From Shewanella hafniensis (GTDB taxonomy: Bacteria > Pseudomonadota > Gammaproteobacteria > Enterobacterales > Shewanellaceae): a DNA stretch of 64,000 bases. A model generated the notes under the pieces. It had not been told where the DNA came from. It made no database searches and worked only from the letters and a program-made list of their open reading frames with translations. Where the stretch lies: assembly GCF_019655335.1 (NCBI RefSeq), contig NZ_BPFD01000016.1, positions 1 to 64,000 of the forward strand. Direction: 5' to 3'. This document shows positions 27,222-36,553 of this stretch, one piece after another (the first letter of the stretch is position 1; each line of letters begins with the position of its first letter). The position numbers and the translations under genes are program-made.

Positions 27222-28436
27222 CTACTGTCGATAGTTTTCGAGGAAGGCGCCAAACTCGGTAAATGCTTTTTTCAGATCTTCTTTATAGGGTAAGAAAACC
27301 ACTCGAAGATGGTCAGGCTCTGGCCAATTAAAGGCTGTGCCGTGCACTAACAGGATTTTCTTTTCTCTGAGTAAATCCAGCACTAAGCGCTCATCATCCC
27401 GTAGATTGAATTTCTTCATATCCAGTTTAGGGAAAGCATAGAGTGCGCCCTTAGGTTTTTTCACGCTGACGCCCGGGATTTGGTTAAGCAATTCGTAGCA
27501 GGCATCCCGTTGAACGGTCAAACGGCCATTAGGTAAAATCAGCTCGTTAATACTTTGATAGCCACCGAGCGCAGTTTGAATCGCATGTTGATTGGGCACG
27601 TTTGCACACAGGCGCATCGAAGAGAGCATCTCTAAACCTTCGATATAGCTCTTCGCGGCCTTAAGATTGCCAGACAACATCATCCAACCGACACGAAAGC
27701 CCGCTGCGCGATAAGCCTTTGATAACCCATTGAAGGTAACAGTTAAAATATCATCAGAAAGACTAGCCGCAGGAACATGCTTGGCTTCGTCATACAAAAT
27801 TTTGTCGTAAATTTCATCGGCAAATAAAATCAAGCTGTGTTCACGGCAAAGTTCAACCACTTGCAGCAGTAATTCTTTGCTGTAAACCGCGCCCGTAGGA
27901 TTGTTCGGGTTGATCAGTACAATACCGCGGGTACGCGATGAAATTTTGCTTTTAATGTCGTTGAGATCGGGGAACCAGTCCGCTTCTTCATCACAACGAT
28001 AATGCACGGCTTTGCCGCCAGCGAGGTTGGCCGCCGCCGTCCACAGTGGATAGTCAGGCGAGGGGATTAAAATTTCATCATCCGTGTTGAGCAGACCTTG
28101 CATCGCCATCATAATGAGTTCTGAGACGCCGTTGCCTATATAGATATCTTCGATATCGACACCAAAAATCCCTTGGGCTTGATAATGCTGCACTATGGCC
28201 TTGCGGGCAGAGAATAATCCTTTTGACTCACAGTAGCCTTGGGCACTGGGTAAATTAAGGATCACATCGCGCACAATTTCTTCAGGCGCTTCGAAACCGA
28301 AGGGTGCAGGATTACCAATGTTAAGTTTGAGGATCCGATGACCCTCGTCTTCTAAACGTCTGGCTTCCTTGTGCACTGGGCCGCGGATGTCATAGCAAAC
28401 GCTATCTAGCTTGTTGGATTTGATGATAGGGCGCAT
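27222..28436 (-). CDS. alaA: Alanine transaminase AlaA
   Basis: AlaA (YfbQ) is a fold-type I PLP aminotransferase that makes alanine from pyruvate and glutamate. At 404 residues it shows the family features YIGNGVSELI, the LINPNNPTGAVYS loop, DEIYDKILYD and the PLP-binding Lys240 in NGLSKAYRAAGFRVGW. It lies next to yfbR as in E. coli. The ATG is preceded by a GAGGTG-like Shine-Dalgarno. Confidence 0.93.
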   Translation of the reverse strand: MRPIIKSNKLDSVCYDIRGPVHKEARRLEDEGHRILKLNIGNPAPFGFEAPEEIVRDVILNLPSAQGYCESKGLFSARKAIVQHYQAQGIFGVDIEDIYIGNGVSELIMMAMQGLLNTDDEILIPSPDYPLWTAAANLAGGKAVHYRCDEEADWFPDLNDIKSKISSRTRGIVLINPNNPTGAVYSKELLLQVVELCREHSLILFADEIYDKILYDEAKHVPAASLSDDILTVTFNGLSKAYRAAGFRVGWMMLSGNLKAAKSYIEGLEMLSSMRLCANVPNQHAIQTALGGYQSINELILPNGRLTVQRDACYELLNQIPGVSVKKPKGALYAFPKLDMKKFNLRDDERLVLDLLREKKILLVHGTAFNWPEPDHLRVVFLPYKEDLKKAFTEFGAFLENYRQ

Positions 28437-29211
28437 TTACACCTCGGAACATGCATAAAGTTTTGGCTTAAGTTAGCGCACCATAACGAAATTTCACTGT
28501 AGATGAAAGGGGGGAACTGCACAGAATAGGACTTTTTTTATAAATACTACTTAGTTAAATATGCTTTAACAGTCAATTAATGAAATAAGAACAAGTTTTA
28601 TATTCTGACTTTTGTATGCTTTAAAGAACGTTAGACTGTCGATGGTGGTAAATAAAACCTGCTTTACGTGTTTTTTAGATGTAAGAAGAAAATAATCACG
28701 CTTAACAGAAATGCATTTTCAGTGGTTGACGGTTATTTCGTTTCCTTTGTTCGTCCTATAAATCTTAGTCGGGGAAAATTGTATTTTAGCAAAAGCTTAA
28801 TGATTGATTTTTAATCACAGTTCCTCGATAAGATCAACTTATGCAAACTGTATATGACCTTGTGATAAATAGGCATATTTATTGAATGCTTATTAAGCTA
28901 GTAGGATCATTCACGGTTTCGTTGCGAGTGAGTTAAAATGCTTTAAAATTAAAGTTTTATGTTGATTTTGTCAGCGACCGTTAAAATTATTTTCTATCAA
29001 GTTAAATTTATAGTTGACTCAATATTCGATGCGCTTTATTTTCTGCGCGATGTTTTTGGCAAGGCACCTCAGATAGCAAGCAATTCGCGGGTTTTATCTT
29101 CAGGGTTAGTCATCATGAAGCAGCTGTGTTGACGTTCTAAATCATGTTGATTTCAGACGTTATTCTAAAACCATTTGCCTTTTAGGCGATTTATTTAGAG
29201 GACCTAAGTGC
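28437..29211. other. Long AT-rich intergenic region (775 bp)
   Basis: No supported coding frame or tRNA was seen. The region is AT-rich compared with its neighbours and separates the alaA start from the NhaC-family gene. It includes the palindrome CTTTAAAATTAAAG near 28941-28954. A lysine riboswitch, known before some NhaC-type transporters, was looked for and not recognised. It probably holds both promoters and possibly a long leader or small RNA. Confidence 0.5.
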
Positions 29212-30594
29212 ATGTCTGAACCGACAGCGTTAAGTCTCATCCCACCTTTGGTGGTATTGGTGTTAGCTATTTGGTTACGCCGTCCCATTTTATCTCTGAT
29301 CATAGGTGCGGTAACCGGTTTCCTGTTACTCGATCCCAGTCAAGTCTTAAACAATTTTGCCAGTGTGTCATTGAAGGTCATGGCCGATGAAACCATAGGT
29401 TGGTTGATTTTGGTGTGTGGTGGTTTTGGTGCGCTGATCGCGCTTTTGGTCCGCACCGGCGGCGCATTAGCGTTTGGTCGTAATGCACTGAGATTTGCTA
29501 AGGGACCCAAATCGTCCCTATTGATGACCTTTATTCTTGGGATCGTGATTTTCATCGATGATTATCTCAATGCGCTGACCGTGGGTGAAACCATGAAGCG
29601 TGTAACGGATAAGTTTAAAGTGTCCCGTGAGATGCTCGCCTATGTCGTAGATTCCACCGCCGCGCCCGTGTGCGTGTTAGTGCCATTGTCGACCTGGGCT
29701 GTATTCTTTGGTGGATTACTGGTCGATAACGGTGTGGCAGCAGAAGGTCAGGGCATTGCTGTTTATATGCAAGCGATTCCTTACATGCTTTATGCTTGGT
29801 TAGCCGTGGCTATGGTGCTGCTTGTGGCACTCGGCATAGTGCCTGCCATTGGTCCGATGAAGACTGCGCAGCTGCGCGCTGCCCAAGGCGAACCAGCAGA
29901 AGCCCAAGTGGATTTCGACCAAGTGCAAACCTCGGATGAATATGCGGTTAAAGCCATCGAAGAGGAATTTAAGCACGCCGATAATCATGGCAAGCTGCAT
30001 AACTTTTTAGTGCCGATTTGTTTGTTAGTGGCCTTTACCGTGTACTTTGATATCGATGTGTGGAAAGGCCTGCTGGCGACCTTAGTGATCACGATTCCTT
30101 ATTATGCGGTGCAACGTTTAATGCCGTTATCCGAGATGATGGATCAGATGATCGATGGTTTTAAGAGCATGCTACCGGCGATTAGCACTGTGATTGCGGC
30201 GTTTGTGTTTAAGGATGTGTGCGATCAGTTATTACTGCCGCAGTACGTGATTGAATCTTTAAGCCCGTTTATGACGCCTAAATTGCTGCCTGCAGTGGTG
30301 TTTTTATCTATGGCGATCCTCGCGTTTGCCACAGGTTCGAGCTGGGGCATTTTTGCGGTAACTATTCCTATCGTTATGCCATTAGCGCAATCGGTGGGTG
30401 CGGATATCCCATTAGTGATTGGTGCCTTGTTGTCAGCATCATCATTTGGTAGCCAAGCGTGCTTCTACTCAGATTCAACCGTATTGGCCGCCCAAGGCTC
30501 AGGTTGTAACTTAGTAAGCCATGCAGTGACTCAGTTACCTTACGCGCTTATTGCAGCAGTAATCGCATTTATAGGCTTTATTGTGATTGCATAG
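29212..30594 (+). CDS. NhaC-family Na+/H+ antiporter
   Basis: This 460-residue polytopic inner-membrane protein has about eleven or twelve hydrophobic segments and matches the NhaC superfamily (GGFGALIALLVRTGGALAFG, IDDYLNALTVGETMKR, FATGSSWGIFAVTIPIVMPLA, GALLSASSFGSQACFYSDST). The family couples Na+ and H+ exchange; some members transport amino acids such as lysine, malate or tyrosine, so the substrate is uncertain. A hydrophilic cytoplasmic loop lies near 225-260. AGAGG precedes the ATG by 10 nt. It is transcribed alone and ends at a terminator. Confidence 0.85.
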   Translation: MSEPTALSLIPPLVVLVLAIWLRRPILSLIIGAVTGFLLLDPSQVLNNFASVSLKVMADETIGWLILVCGGFGALIALLVRTGGALAFGRNALRFAKGPKSSLLMTFILGIVIFIDDYLNALTVGETMKRVTDKFKVSREMLAYVVDSTAAPVCVLVPLSTWAVFFGGLLVDNGVAAEGQGIAVYMQAIPYMLYAWLAVAMVLLVALGIVPAIGPMKTAQLRAAQGEPAEAQVDFDQVQTSDEYAVKAIEEEFKHADNHGKLHNFLVPICLLVAFTVYFDIDVWKGLLATLVITIPYYAVQRLMPLSEMMDQMIDGFKSMLPAISTVIAAFVFKDVCDQLLLPQYVIESLSPFMTPKLLPAVVFLSMAILAFATGSSWGIFAVTIPIVMPLAQSVGADIPLVIGALLSASSFGSQACFYSDSTVLAAQGSGCNLVSHAVTQLPYALIAAVIAFIGFIVIA

Positions 30595-30631
30595 CCTAGG
30601 CCACTGTCGAACCAGTCACCATTAATATAAG

Positions 30632-30655
30632 AAACCAGCTGCGGCTGGTTTTTTT
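30632..30655 (+). terminator. Terminator after the NhaC-family gene
   Basis: AAACCAGC pairs with GCTGGTTT around TGCG, followed by a run of T. Confidence 0.88.
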
Positions 30656-30904
30656 ATGTCTGCCGTTATAGGATTAGGCGGCTAAAGTGAATCAATAATG
30701 AGGCAAAGTGATTAGGCTTGAACTAGGTTGAAGGCGATTCCACTCTTGAAGGGAGAACTTCAGACGATGTCAAATTATATTTTACGAAATTGTCATTTAT
30801 ATTTTACATGTTTCATCATTGCCATGTAGCTTTTCAAATCAAAGCCTGATTATACTTTGCATCCTTCATGGTGTTATTTTCAACATTAGTGGCAAACGAA
30901 TCAA
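30656..30904. other. Intergenic region before the glutamine-synthetase-like gene
   Basis: The region contains a -10-like TATACT at 30851-30856, without a clear -35 at the proper distance, and a pair of direct repeats given separately. Confidence 0.5.
30775..30807. repeat. Pair of 11-bp direct repeats, 22-bp period
   Basis: TTATATTTTAC occurs at 30775-30785 and again, identical, at 30797-30807. Both are preceded by GTCA within two bases. Spacing of two helical turns on the same face suggests a tandem operator for a regulator of the downstream gene. Confidence 0.55.
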
Positions 30905-32239
30905 ATGGACTCAACCCTTCTTACTGAGTTTTTCAAGCACGGCACCATACGTGATGTCGAATGTTTATTCCCCGATATCTCAGGCTATCCAAGGGGGAAG
31001 CTCATGCCAGCCCGAAGCTTTGCTCAGGGGGCTGAGTTACGTATTGCCCAAGCGATTTCGATGCAGGCAATTACTGGGGAATATTCCTACGATCCTATTT
31101 TCCCTGATGCCGACCCTGATCTCCTATTAGTCCCCGATTACAGTACATTAAAAATGATCCCGTGGAGCACAGTGCCACGTGCATTTGCCATCCATGACTG
31201 TGTGCTGCTCGATGGTCATTTATGTCCATTTGCGCCGCGCTCCATTTTAAAGAATGTGTTGGCCCGTTACCAAGCCTTGGGGTTAACGCCCGTGGTGGCC
31301 CCTGAGATTGAGTTTTATCTTACGGAGGCGAATACCGATCCGAGTGTGGCGTATCAGGCGCCCATTTCAAAAAGTGGCCGAGCTGAAAACGGTCAATCTG
31401 CGTTTAGTATGAATATGCTCAATGAACTCGCACCATTTTGGGATGAGTTTAATGCCGCTATCGATGCGATTGGGATCAAAGGAGATACTTGGATCCATGA
31501 GATGGGGCTATCGCAATATGAAATTAACTTAGTGCATGGCGATCCGCTGGCCTTAGCAGATCAAGCTTTTATGTTTAAATACGCGGCGAAAGAAATCGCC
31601 ATTAAACATGGCTTGAACGCAATTTTTATGGCGAAACCCATAGCTGGCCAACCCGGCAGTTCTATGCATTTACATCAAAGTGTCGTCGATGATAAAGGCA
31701 ATAATATATTCAGCCATGCCGATGGTAGCGACACTGAACGTTTTCACCATTACATCGGCGGATTACAGAAATATCTACCTGATTTAATGTTGTTATTTGC
31801 ACCTAATATCAATTCATTCCGACGTTACATTTCCGGTAGCCAAGCGCCGATTAATTTAAGCTGGGGCGTTGATAACCGCACCACTGGCTTACGTGTGCCA
31901 TTGAGTGCGCCAGTGGCGAGACGGGTAGAGAATCGTATTGCGGGCGCCGATGCTAATCCGTATCTGATGATTGCGGCATCTTTGGCTGCGGGACTTGCGG
32001 GAATGGAAGAAAAACTATCCCCAAGCGCGCCAGAAACCGGTAGTGCTTATGAGAGCAGCCATGACTTAGCGCAGACATTTCTCGCTGCATTAACGCAAAT
32101 GCGCCAAAGTGATTCGGCAAGGCGCTTACTCGGGGATGATTTTGTCACGGGGTTTGTGTCGGTGAAGGAAATCGAGTTTCAAAGTTATTTGAGTGAGATA
32201 GGGGCTTGGGAGCGACGTTTTTTAGGGCCGCAATGTTAG
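30905..32239 (+). CDS. Glutamine synthetase family protein (PuuA-like)
   Basis: This 444-residue protein has the glutamine-synthetase fold: an N-terminal beta-grasp (residues ~10-100), then the catalytic domain with APEIEFYL metal ligands, IHEMGLSQYEINLVHGD, the SSMHLHQS motif and RRVENRIAGADANPYL. It resembles gamma-glutamylpolyamine synthetases (PuuA type) rather than the GlnA ammonium-assimilating enzyme (about 469 residues with an adenylylation Tyr loop). Substrate is inferred. No other polyamine-catabolism gene sits beside it. The ATG lacks a strong Shine-Dalgarno. Confidence 0.82.
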   Translation: MDSTLLTEFFKHGTIRDVECLFPDISGYPRGKLMPARSFAQGAELRIAQAISMQAITGEYSYDPIFPDADPDLLLVPDYSTLKMIPWSTVPRAFAIHDCVLLDGHLCPFAPRSILKNVLARYQALGLTPVVAPEIEFYLTEANTDPSVAYQAPISKSGRAENGQSAFSMNMLNELAPFWDEFNAAIDAIGIKGDTWIHEMGLSQYEINLVHGDPLALADQAFMFKYAAKEIAIKHGLNAIFMAKPIAGQPGSSMHLHQSVVDDKGNNIFSHADGSDTERFHHYIGGLQKYLPDLMLLFAPNINSFRRYISGSQAPINLSWGVDNRTTGLRVPLSAPVARRVENRIAGADANPYLMIAASLAAGLAGMEEKLSPSAPETGSAYESSHDLAQTFLAALTQMRQSDSARRLLGDDFVTGFVSVKEIEFQSYLSEIGAWERRFLGPQC

Positions 32240-32343
32240 TGCTTATTTTCTGAGGGGATGTTGCTGGATAACGCTTTATCCCTTGAGTGACTGACATCCC
32301 ACAAATACATCCCACAAATCACACGACTAAAAAACTGCGACAA

Positions 32344-32370
32344 AAAAGCCAGTGCATGCACTGGCTTTTC
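32344..32370. terminator. Terminator of efp
   Basis: AAAAGCCAGTGCA is followed directly by its own reverse complement (to 32369), and T-runs lie on both sides. The efp and glutamine-synthetase-like genes converge here. Confidence 0.85.
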
Positions 32371-32394
32371 TTCGTCTGGAAACGAGAAGGGCGA

Positions 32395-32955
32395 TTAAAC
32401 GCGCTTCTTGAATTCGCCAGTACGAGTGTCGATTTCGATCTTGTCGCCAACTTTCACGAAGTCAGCAACACTGACTGTGCCGCCGCCAGTGATAGTCGCA
32501 GGCTTCATTACTTTACCTGAAGTATCGCCACGCGCTGAAGGCTCAGTGTAGGTTACTTCACGTACGATAGTGGTTGGCATTTCAACAGAGATAGCTTTGC
32601 CATCGTAGAAAGTTACTTGGCAAGTTTCTTCCATACCGTCAACGATATAAGCCGCTGCATCACCTAAGTTTTCAGCTTCTACGTCGTATTGGTTGTATTC
32701 TGCATCCATGAATACAAACATAGGATCAGCAAAGTAAGAATAAGTACAATCAAGACGATCTAGGATGATGTCTTCTAACTTATCTTCACCTTTGAAAGTC
32801 GTTTCAGTACCAGAGTTAAGCAGTAAGTTTTTCAACTTTAACTTAACGATAGCAGCGTTACGGCCAGAACGAGTTGTTTCAGTTTTCTGCACAACCCATG
32901 GGCTGCCATCTAACATGATCACGTTACCAGGACGGATTTCATGAGCAGTTTTCAT
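32395..32955 (-). CDS. efp: Elongation factor P (Arg32 type)
   Basis: EF-P relieves ribosome stalling at consecutive prolines. The 186 residues form the usual three domains. The tip of the first domain reads [10 protein letters not shown], placing Arg32 where E. coli EF-P has the beta-lysylated Lys34. This is the subtype activated by rhamnosylation, and the modifying enzyme EarP is encoded just upstream (45-bp gap, same strand), so both gene pairing and residue agree. AGGA lies 9 nt before the ATG. Confidence 0.96.
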   Translation of the reverse strand: MKTAHEIRPGNVIMLDGSPWVVQKTETTRSGRNAAIVKLKLKNLLLNSGTETTFKGEDKLEDIILDRLDCTYSYFADPMFVFMDAEYNQYDVEAENLGDAAAYIVDGMEETCQVTFYDGKAISVEMPTTIVREVTYTEPSARGDTSGKVMKPATITGGGTVSVADFVKVGDKIEIDTRTGEFKKRV

Positions 32956-33000
32956 TACACTATTTCCTATATTTAGATTTTTCTGTTTTCGCGCAGTATC

Positions 33001-34179
33001 TTAGCTGTTTTTAACGAACTGAACTAGTCGAGTAGCGAGATCTGCAGCATTTAATGCATTAATTGGCCATTGTTTAGCATGGTGCAACAAGGGCAAATTA
33101 ACAGGATTAAGGTTTTGCCAGTGAAGGCTCACGGCAGATTGCTGTGCTTGGTTGAACGCAAGATTCAATTCAGACCAATAACAAGCAATTTTAGGTGGCA
33201 GATTATCGCAGTAAAGTTTGAGAAAAGCTTCTAATTTTACGAGATGATAATCATCTTCTTGGGGATAAATGTGCCAAATGAAGGGTTTTGCGGCCCATTG
33301 GGCGCGTAAAAAGGAATCTTCGCCGCGGACGATATTAAAATCACAGCTCCAGAGCAGGCGATCAAAGCCTTGTTGATCTGTCATAGGCAAAATGTGCAGA
33401 GTCAAATTGCCATGATTTATCTGTTGACCCGGAACGAGCGCGGCAATGTCACAGGGCAGTAAATGCGTCAGACTGTTTAAGCTACGACCCTTGGGAATAA
33501 GCGCATGGATTTTCTCGGCCGATTGCTGCCATAACTCGCATAATGCGGGCAGTGCCTCGGTCTCATAGCTAAAAACGCTAATAACAGTGTCTTGTGCCTG
33601 AATGTCCTTAAGACCTAGATCAGTAAAAAGCTGCAATTTATTGGCAGTATCAGCTTGCCAAGCATCACGTTCTGCAAACAAATTTTGCTCGCAGATGAGC
33701 CCACCGGTTTTTGCGCCAAAGCCCGGGAAGTAAAAATACTTCTTTAAACCATTGGCTTGTAATGAAGGCAAACCATGGCAGCCTTCGACCCAATCCTCAG
33801 CGCTTAAATACTCTAAATTCAGCCAGATAGGTACAGATTTTGGGGCGTTCTGATGTAAATAAGCCAGCTGCGCTTTTACCTGTTCAGGGAGTTCACAGGC
33901 AAAGGCTTCGATGAGCATAGCTCCTGCGACAAACGCTACAGGCAAAGGCTCTTTCCAATGAATAATATTCACACCATTGAAGCTTTGAGTGGCTTTTAGT
34001 GGATCGAGTGTCGGTAAAATATGAGAGAAGCTTGCGAGGTCGTCGACCCACAAATTAACGGGAATCTGGTACTCATTAACCATTTGTTTGGCTAAACGCC
34101 AAGTGACACCAATATCGCCATAGTTATCGACGACAGTGCAAAAGATATCCCAATGGGTGGAGCGGGGTGTATTGGTCAT
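33001..34179 (-). CDS. earP: EF-P arginine rhamnosyltransferase EarP
   Basis: EarP transfers rhamnose from dTDP-rhamnose to Arg32 of EF-P. It is 392 residues, a GT-B-type glycosyltransferase (formerly DUF2331), with an N-terminal FCTVVDNYGDIGVTWRLAKQ segment characteristic of the family and a C-terminal RGEDSFLRAQWAAKPFIWHIYPQ nucleotide-sugar-binding motif. It lies directly upstream of efp, as in other EarP genomes. The Shewanella protein was among the first characterised (recollection). Confidence 0.95.
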   Translation of the reverse strand: MTNTPRSTHWDIFCTVVDNYGDIGVTWRLAKQMVNEYQIPVNLWVDDLASFSHILPTLDPLKATQSFNGVNIIHWKEPLPVAFVAGAMLIEAFACELPEQVKAQLAYLHQNAPKSVPIWLNLEYLSAEDWVEGCHGLPSLQANGLKKYFYFPGFGAKTGGLICEQNLFAERDAWQADTANKLQLFTDLGLKDIQAQDTVISVFSYETEALPALCELWQQSAEKIHALIPKGRSLNSLTHLLPCDIAALVPGQQINHGNLTLHILPMTDQQGFDRLLWSCDFNIVRGEDSFLRAQWAAKPFIWHIYPQEDDYHLVKLEAFLKLYCDNLPPKIACYWSELNLAFNQAQQSAVSLHWQNLNPVNLPLLHHAKQWPINALNAADLATRLVQFVKNS

Positions 34180-34244
34180 GAGTGTGATATGTCGTTATTC
34201 TTAGTTACAACAAGTAGATAGTTGCAATAAGTAAAAATATAAGC

Positions 34245-34272
34245 ATAAAAAAAGCGGCGTTAAGGCCGCTTT
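34245..34272 (-). terminator. Terminator after fldA
   Basis: AAAGCGGC (34251-34258) pairs with GCCGCTTT (34265-34272); the minus-strand transcript continues into a run of seven T. Confidence 0.85.
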
Positions 34273-34291
34273 AATCAAATGGTTAGCCCAA

Positions 34292-34819
34292 TTAGTCTTC
34301 TAATTCTGCTAAGCACATTTCTTCGTAAATTTGCTTAACCCAAGCATCGACACGCTCTTCGGTCAGTTCTGGCTGACGATCTTCATCGATACCTAAGCCA
34401 ATAAAGTGGTCGTCATCGACTTGACCCTTAGAGGCTTCGAAGTTGTAGCTCGCAGTTGGCCAGTGACCAATGATGATACCACCACGCGCTTGAACAATAT
34501 CGCCAACCATGCCCATGGCATCGAGGAAATACTCAGCGTAGTCTTCTTGATCACCACAACCAAAAATAGCGACAAGTTTGTCAGTAAAATCAATTTGCTC
34601 TAATTCAGGGAAGAAATCGTCCCAGTCACATTGTGCTTCACCGTAATACCAAGTCGGAATGCCGAACAGCAGCAAGTCATACTCTGCAATCTGTTCTTTG
34701 GTACTTTTGGCGATATCTTTCACCTCAACCATTTTTTTACCCAGTTTTTTCTGGATCATTTTGGCTACAGCTTCGGTGTTACCTGTGTCGCTACCGAAAA
34801 AAAGACCTACAGTTGCCAT
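34292..34819 (-). CDS. fldA: Long-chain flavodoxin FldA
   Basis: FldA is an FMN-binding electron carrier that substitutes for ferredoxin and supplies radical SAM and other reductive enzymes. The 175 residues show the phosphate-binding GSDTGNTEAVAK loop at 9-20, the isoalloxazine-stacking GIPTWYYGEAQCDW segment and CGDQEDYAEYF, including the extra loop of long-chain flavodoxins. It is followed by a terminator. ybfE is 54 bp upstream on the same strand, as in the E. coli ybfF-ybfE-fldA order. Confidence 0.95.
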   Translation of the reverse strand: MATVGLFFGSDTGNTEAVAKMIQKKLGKKMVEVKDIAKSTKEQIAEYDLLLFGIPTWYYGEAQCDWDDFFPELEQIDFTDKLVAIFGCGDQEDYAEYFLDAMGMVGDIVQARGGIIIGHWPTASYNFEASKGQVDDDHFIGLGIDEDRQPELTEERVDAWVKQIYEEMCLAELED

Positions 34820-34873
34820 TGTCTATCCTTTAATGTCTAGTTCACTTATTAGGTTAATCTTGCTGGTACTCGT

Positions 34874-35146
34874 TCAGCATTCAACTTGTTGCTGAAGAAT
34901 TAATTCGATTAACTGGCTACGGCTGATGTTACTGGCCAATGCCTGCTCATTCAAGGCGTCATACAAATCTTGTGACACCTTTAACTCTATTCGCTTTAAT
35001 CCGTTGGCTTTATCGCGCTGGATTTGATTGCGTTTGTTGACCTTAAGCTGCTGGCTACGGGACAAAGGATTACTTCGTGGGCGGCCCCGGCGCTTTTCAT
35101 TGGCAAAAAGGTCAATGGTGGTTCTGTCTGTCGCTTCTTTTGCCAT
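34874..35146 (-). CDS. ybfE: LexA-regulated-family protein YbfE (ribbon-helix-helix)
   Basis: This 90-residue basic protein has an N-terminal region rich in Arg/Lys (KRRGRPRSNPLSRSQQLKVNKRNQIQ) and a C-terminal ribbon-helix-helix-like unit (RIELKVSQDLYDALNEQALASNISRSQLIELIL). It is the YbfE family, named LexA-regulated from E. coli. No LexA box is visible upstream here: the DUF2788 gene ends 10 bp away. It probably binds DNA, but targets are unknown. Confidence 0.85.
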   Translation of the reverse strand: MAKEATDRTTIDLFANEKRRGRPRSNPLSRSQQLKVNKRNQIQRDKANGLKRIELKVSQDLYDALNEQALASNISRSQLIELILQQQVEC

Positions 35147-35156
35147 GTTCTTATTG

Positions 35157-35378
35157 TTAACCGATCCCTGAGCCTTCCCAAGTGATCTGGATAATACCTT
35201 TTACAATAAACCCGGCGCAGCCGAGAAATAACACTAACCAAACAATAAATCGACCAAATTTCGGCACGTTACCTTGTTTAAGCACATCGTGGATGGCCAT
35301 GCCGATAAAGAAAAATATCGAGGCAAAAAACAGGTTCAGGCCGATGGTTTCAATTTGTTCCATGTACTGAGATAACAT
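35157..35378 (-). CDS. DUF2788 small membrane protein
   Basis: This 73-residue protein has two hydrophobic helices (LNLFFASIFFFIGMAIHDVL and FIVWLVLFLGCAGFIVKGII). It is recognised as the DUF2788 family, often next to ybfE in Shewanella and Vibrio; no function is known. It lies 10 bp before ybfE and is likely cotranscribed with ybfE-fldA. Confidence 0.8.
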   Translation of the reverse strand: MLSQYMEQIETIGLNLFFASIFFFIGMAIHDVLKQGNVPKFGRFIVWLVLFLGCAGFIVKGIIQITWEGSGIG

Positions 35379-35479
35379 ACTTTCTTAGTCCTCGAGAGTG
35401 TTCTAAGGCCAAAAGAGGCGCGAATATATCACATCAAGATGGCGGCTGCCATATGCTTTAGGTCGAGTTTGCTGCTGAT

Positions 35480-36256
35480 TTACATTGCTTGTTTGTCAAT
35501 AAATTCAGACACAATTCGATTAAAGATGGCGGGTTTTTGTGCATGTAACCAATGACCGCAACCTTCGAGGGTTTTCGCTTGCGCCGCAGGGAATTGCGCC
35601 ATGATAGCGCTTCTGTGTTCACTCGTAACATAATTCGAGTCACCGCCGCGAATAAATAGACTCGGGCCGCTATAACTTTGTACTGGATTTGGCGCCTGAT
35701 TATGCCAGCCAATAATATTAGGATAACAAGCTTTTAGACCACTTAAATTCAGCTTCCAACGAAAGCCTGTGTCGGTACGTTGCAGGTTTTTGAGTAAAAA
35801 CTGCGCCGTGGCTTCGTCGATACCTTTGTCAATCAAGTGGTTTAGGGCAAACCGTCTGTCGGTATGACCTTCTAAGGGCAGACTTGCTAATGCGGCAAAC
35901 ACTGTATCGTGTCTTGGCTCATAGGCGACGGGGGCGATATCGGCTGCCACCATGCTGATAATGCGCTCTGGATGAGCTAACGCTGTCGCCATGGCGATTT
36001 TACCGCCCATGGAGTGACCCACAATATGGACGCGTTCAATAGCCTGTTCGTCGAGTAATGCAACCATGGCAGTGGCGAGGCGAGGGTAATCCATCTCATC
36101 CCAATGCTCACTTAAACCATGATTGGGCACATCGACACGAATAACCTGATACTGGCTTTCTAATACTTGCCCTAGGCCTTTGAGGTTATCTAGGTTGCCG
36201 AACAAGCCGTGGATCAAGAGTACAGCGGGTCCTTGGCCTGTAGAAACAAAGTTCAT
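35480..36256 (-). CDS. ybfF: Alpha/beta-hydrolase esterase YbfF
   Basis: This 258-residue alpha/beta-hydrolase has the nucleophile elbow GHSMGGK (Ser82), the oxyanion region LIHGLFGNLDNLKGL and the catalytic His in GCGHWLHAQKP. It is the YbfF family of acyl-CoA/malonyl-CoA-type esterases; physiological substrate is unclear. It is divergent from seqA, as in E. coli, and heads the ybfF - DUF2788 - ybfE - fldA strand group. Confidence 0.9.
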   Translation of the reverse strand: MNFVSTGQGPAVLLIHGLFGNLDNLKGLGQVLESQYQVIRVDVPNHGLSEHWDEMDYPRLATAMVALLDEQAIERVHIVGHSMGGKIAMATALAHPERIISMVAADIAPVAYEPRHDTVFAALASLPLEGHTDRRFALNHLIDKGIDEATAQFLLKNLQRTDTGFRWKLNLSGLKACYPNIIGWHNQAPNPVQSYSGPSLFIRGGDSNYVTSEHRSAIMAQFPAAQAKTLEGCGHWLHAQKPAIFNRIVSEFIDKQAM

Positions 36257-36474
36257 GGTGATTCCTGTTGGATATGTTTAGCTTAACGTGGCGCGAATTG
36301 TGCCCTTAATGCCGTTGGCTTGACAAGTCAGTTGCTACTTTAGCGTATATGCGGCAATTAACTTGGGCGCTTTTTCGACAATTGCCGATTATCTGCTAGT
36401 TTGCTGTGCTATTTCACGCATTTTTAGAATAATGACGCTTTATCAGATTGATAGACATGGATACACTGTTAACC

Positions 36475-36510
36475 GATCGCAATGATCTGCCCCGATCGCT
36501 GTGGTACACT
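36475..36510 (+). promoter_or_regulatory. GATC cluster in the seqA promoter region
   Basis: Three GATC sites lie at 36475, 36484 and 36494, 9 and 10 bp apart, near one helical turn each. The outer two sit in identical CCGATCGC octamers. TACACT (36505-36510) is a possible -10. This is the arrangement bound cooperatively by SeqA on hemimethylated DNA. Confidence 0.5.
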
Positions 36511-36553
36511 TTTTTCGGTTAAGCCTGTCGAATAACAAAGGATAATTAAGGTT

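Noticed and set aside
28437-29211. Lysine riboswitch before the NhaC-family gene
   Set aside because: No conserved lysine-aptamer motifs were recognised.
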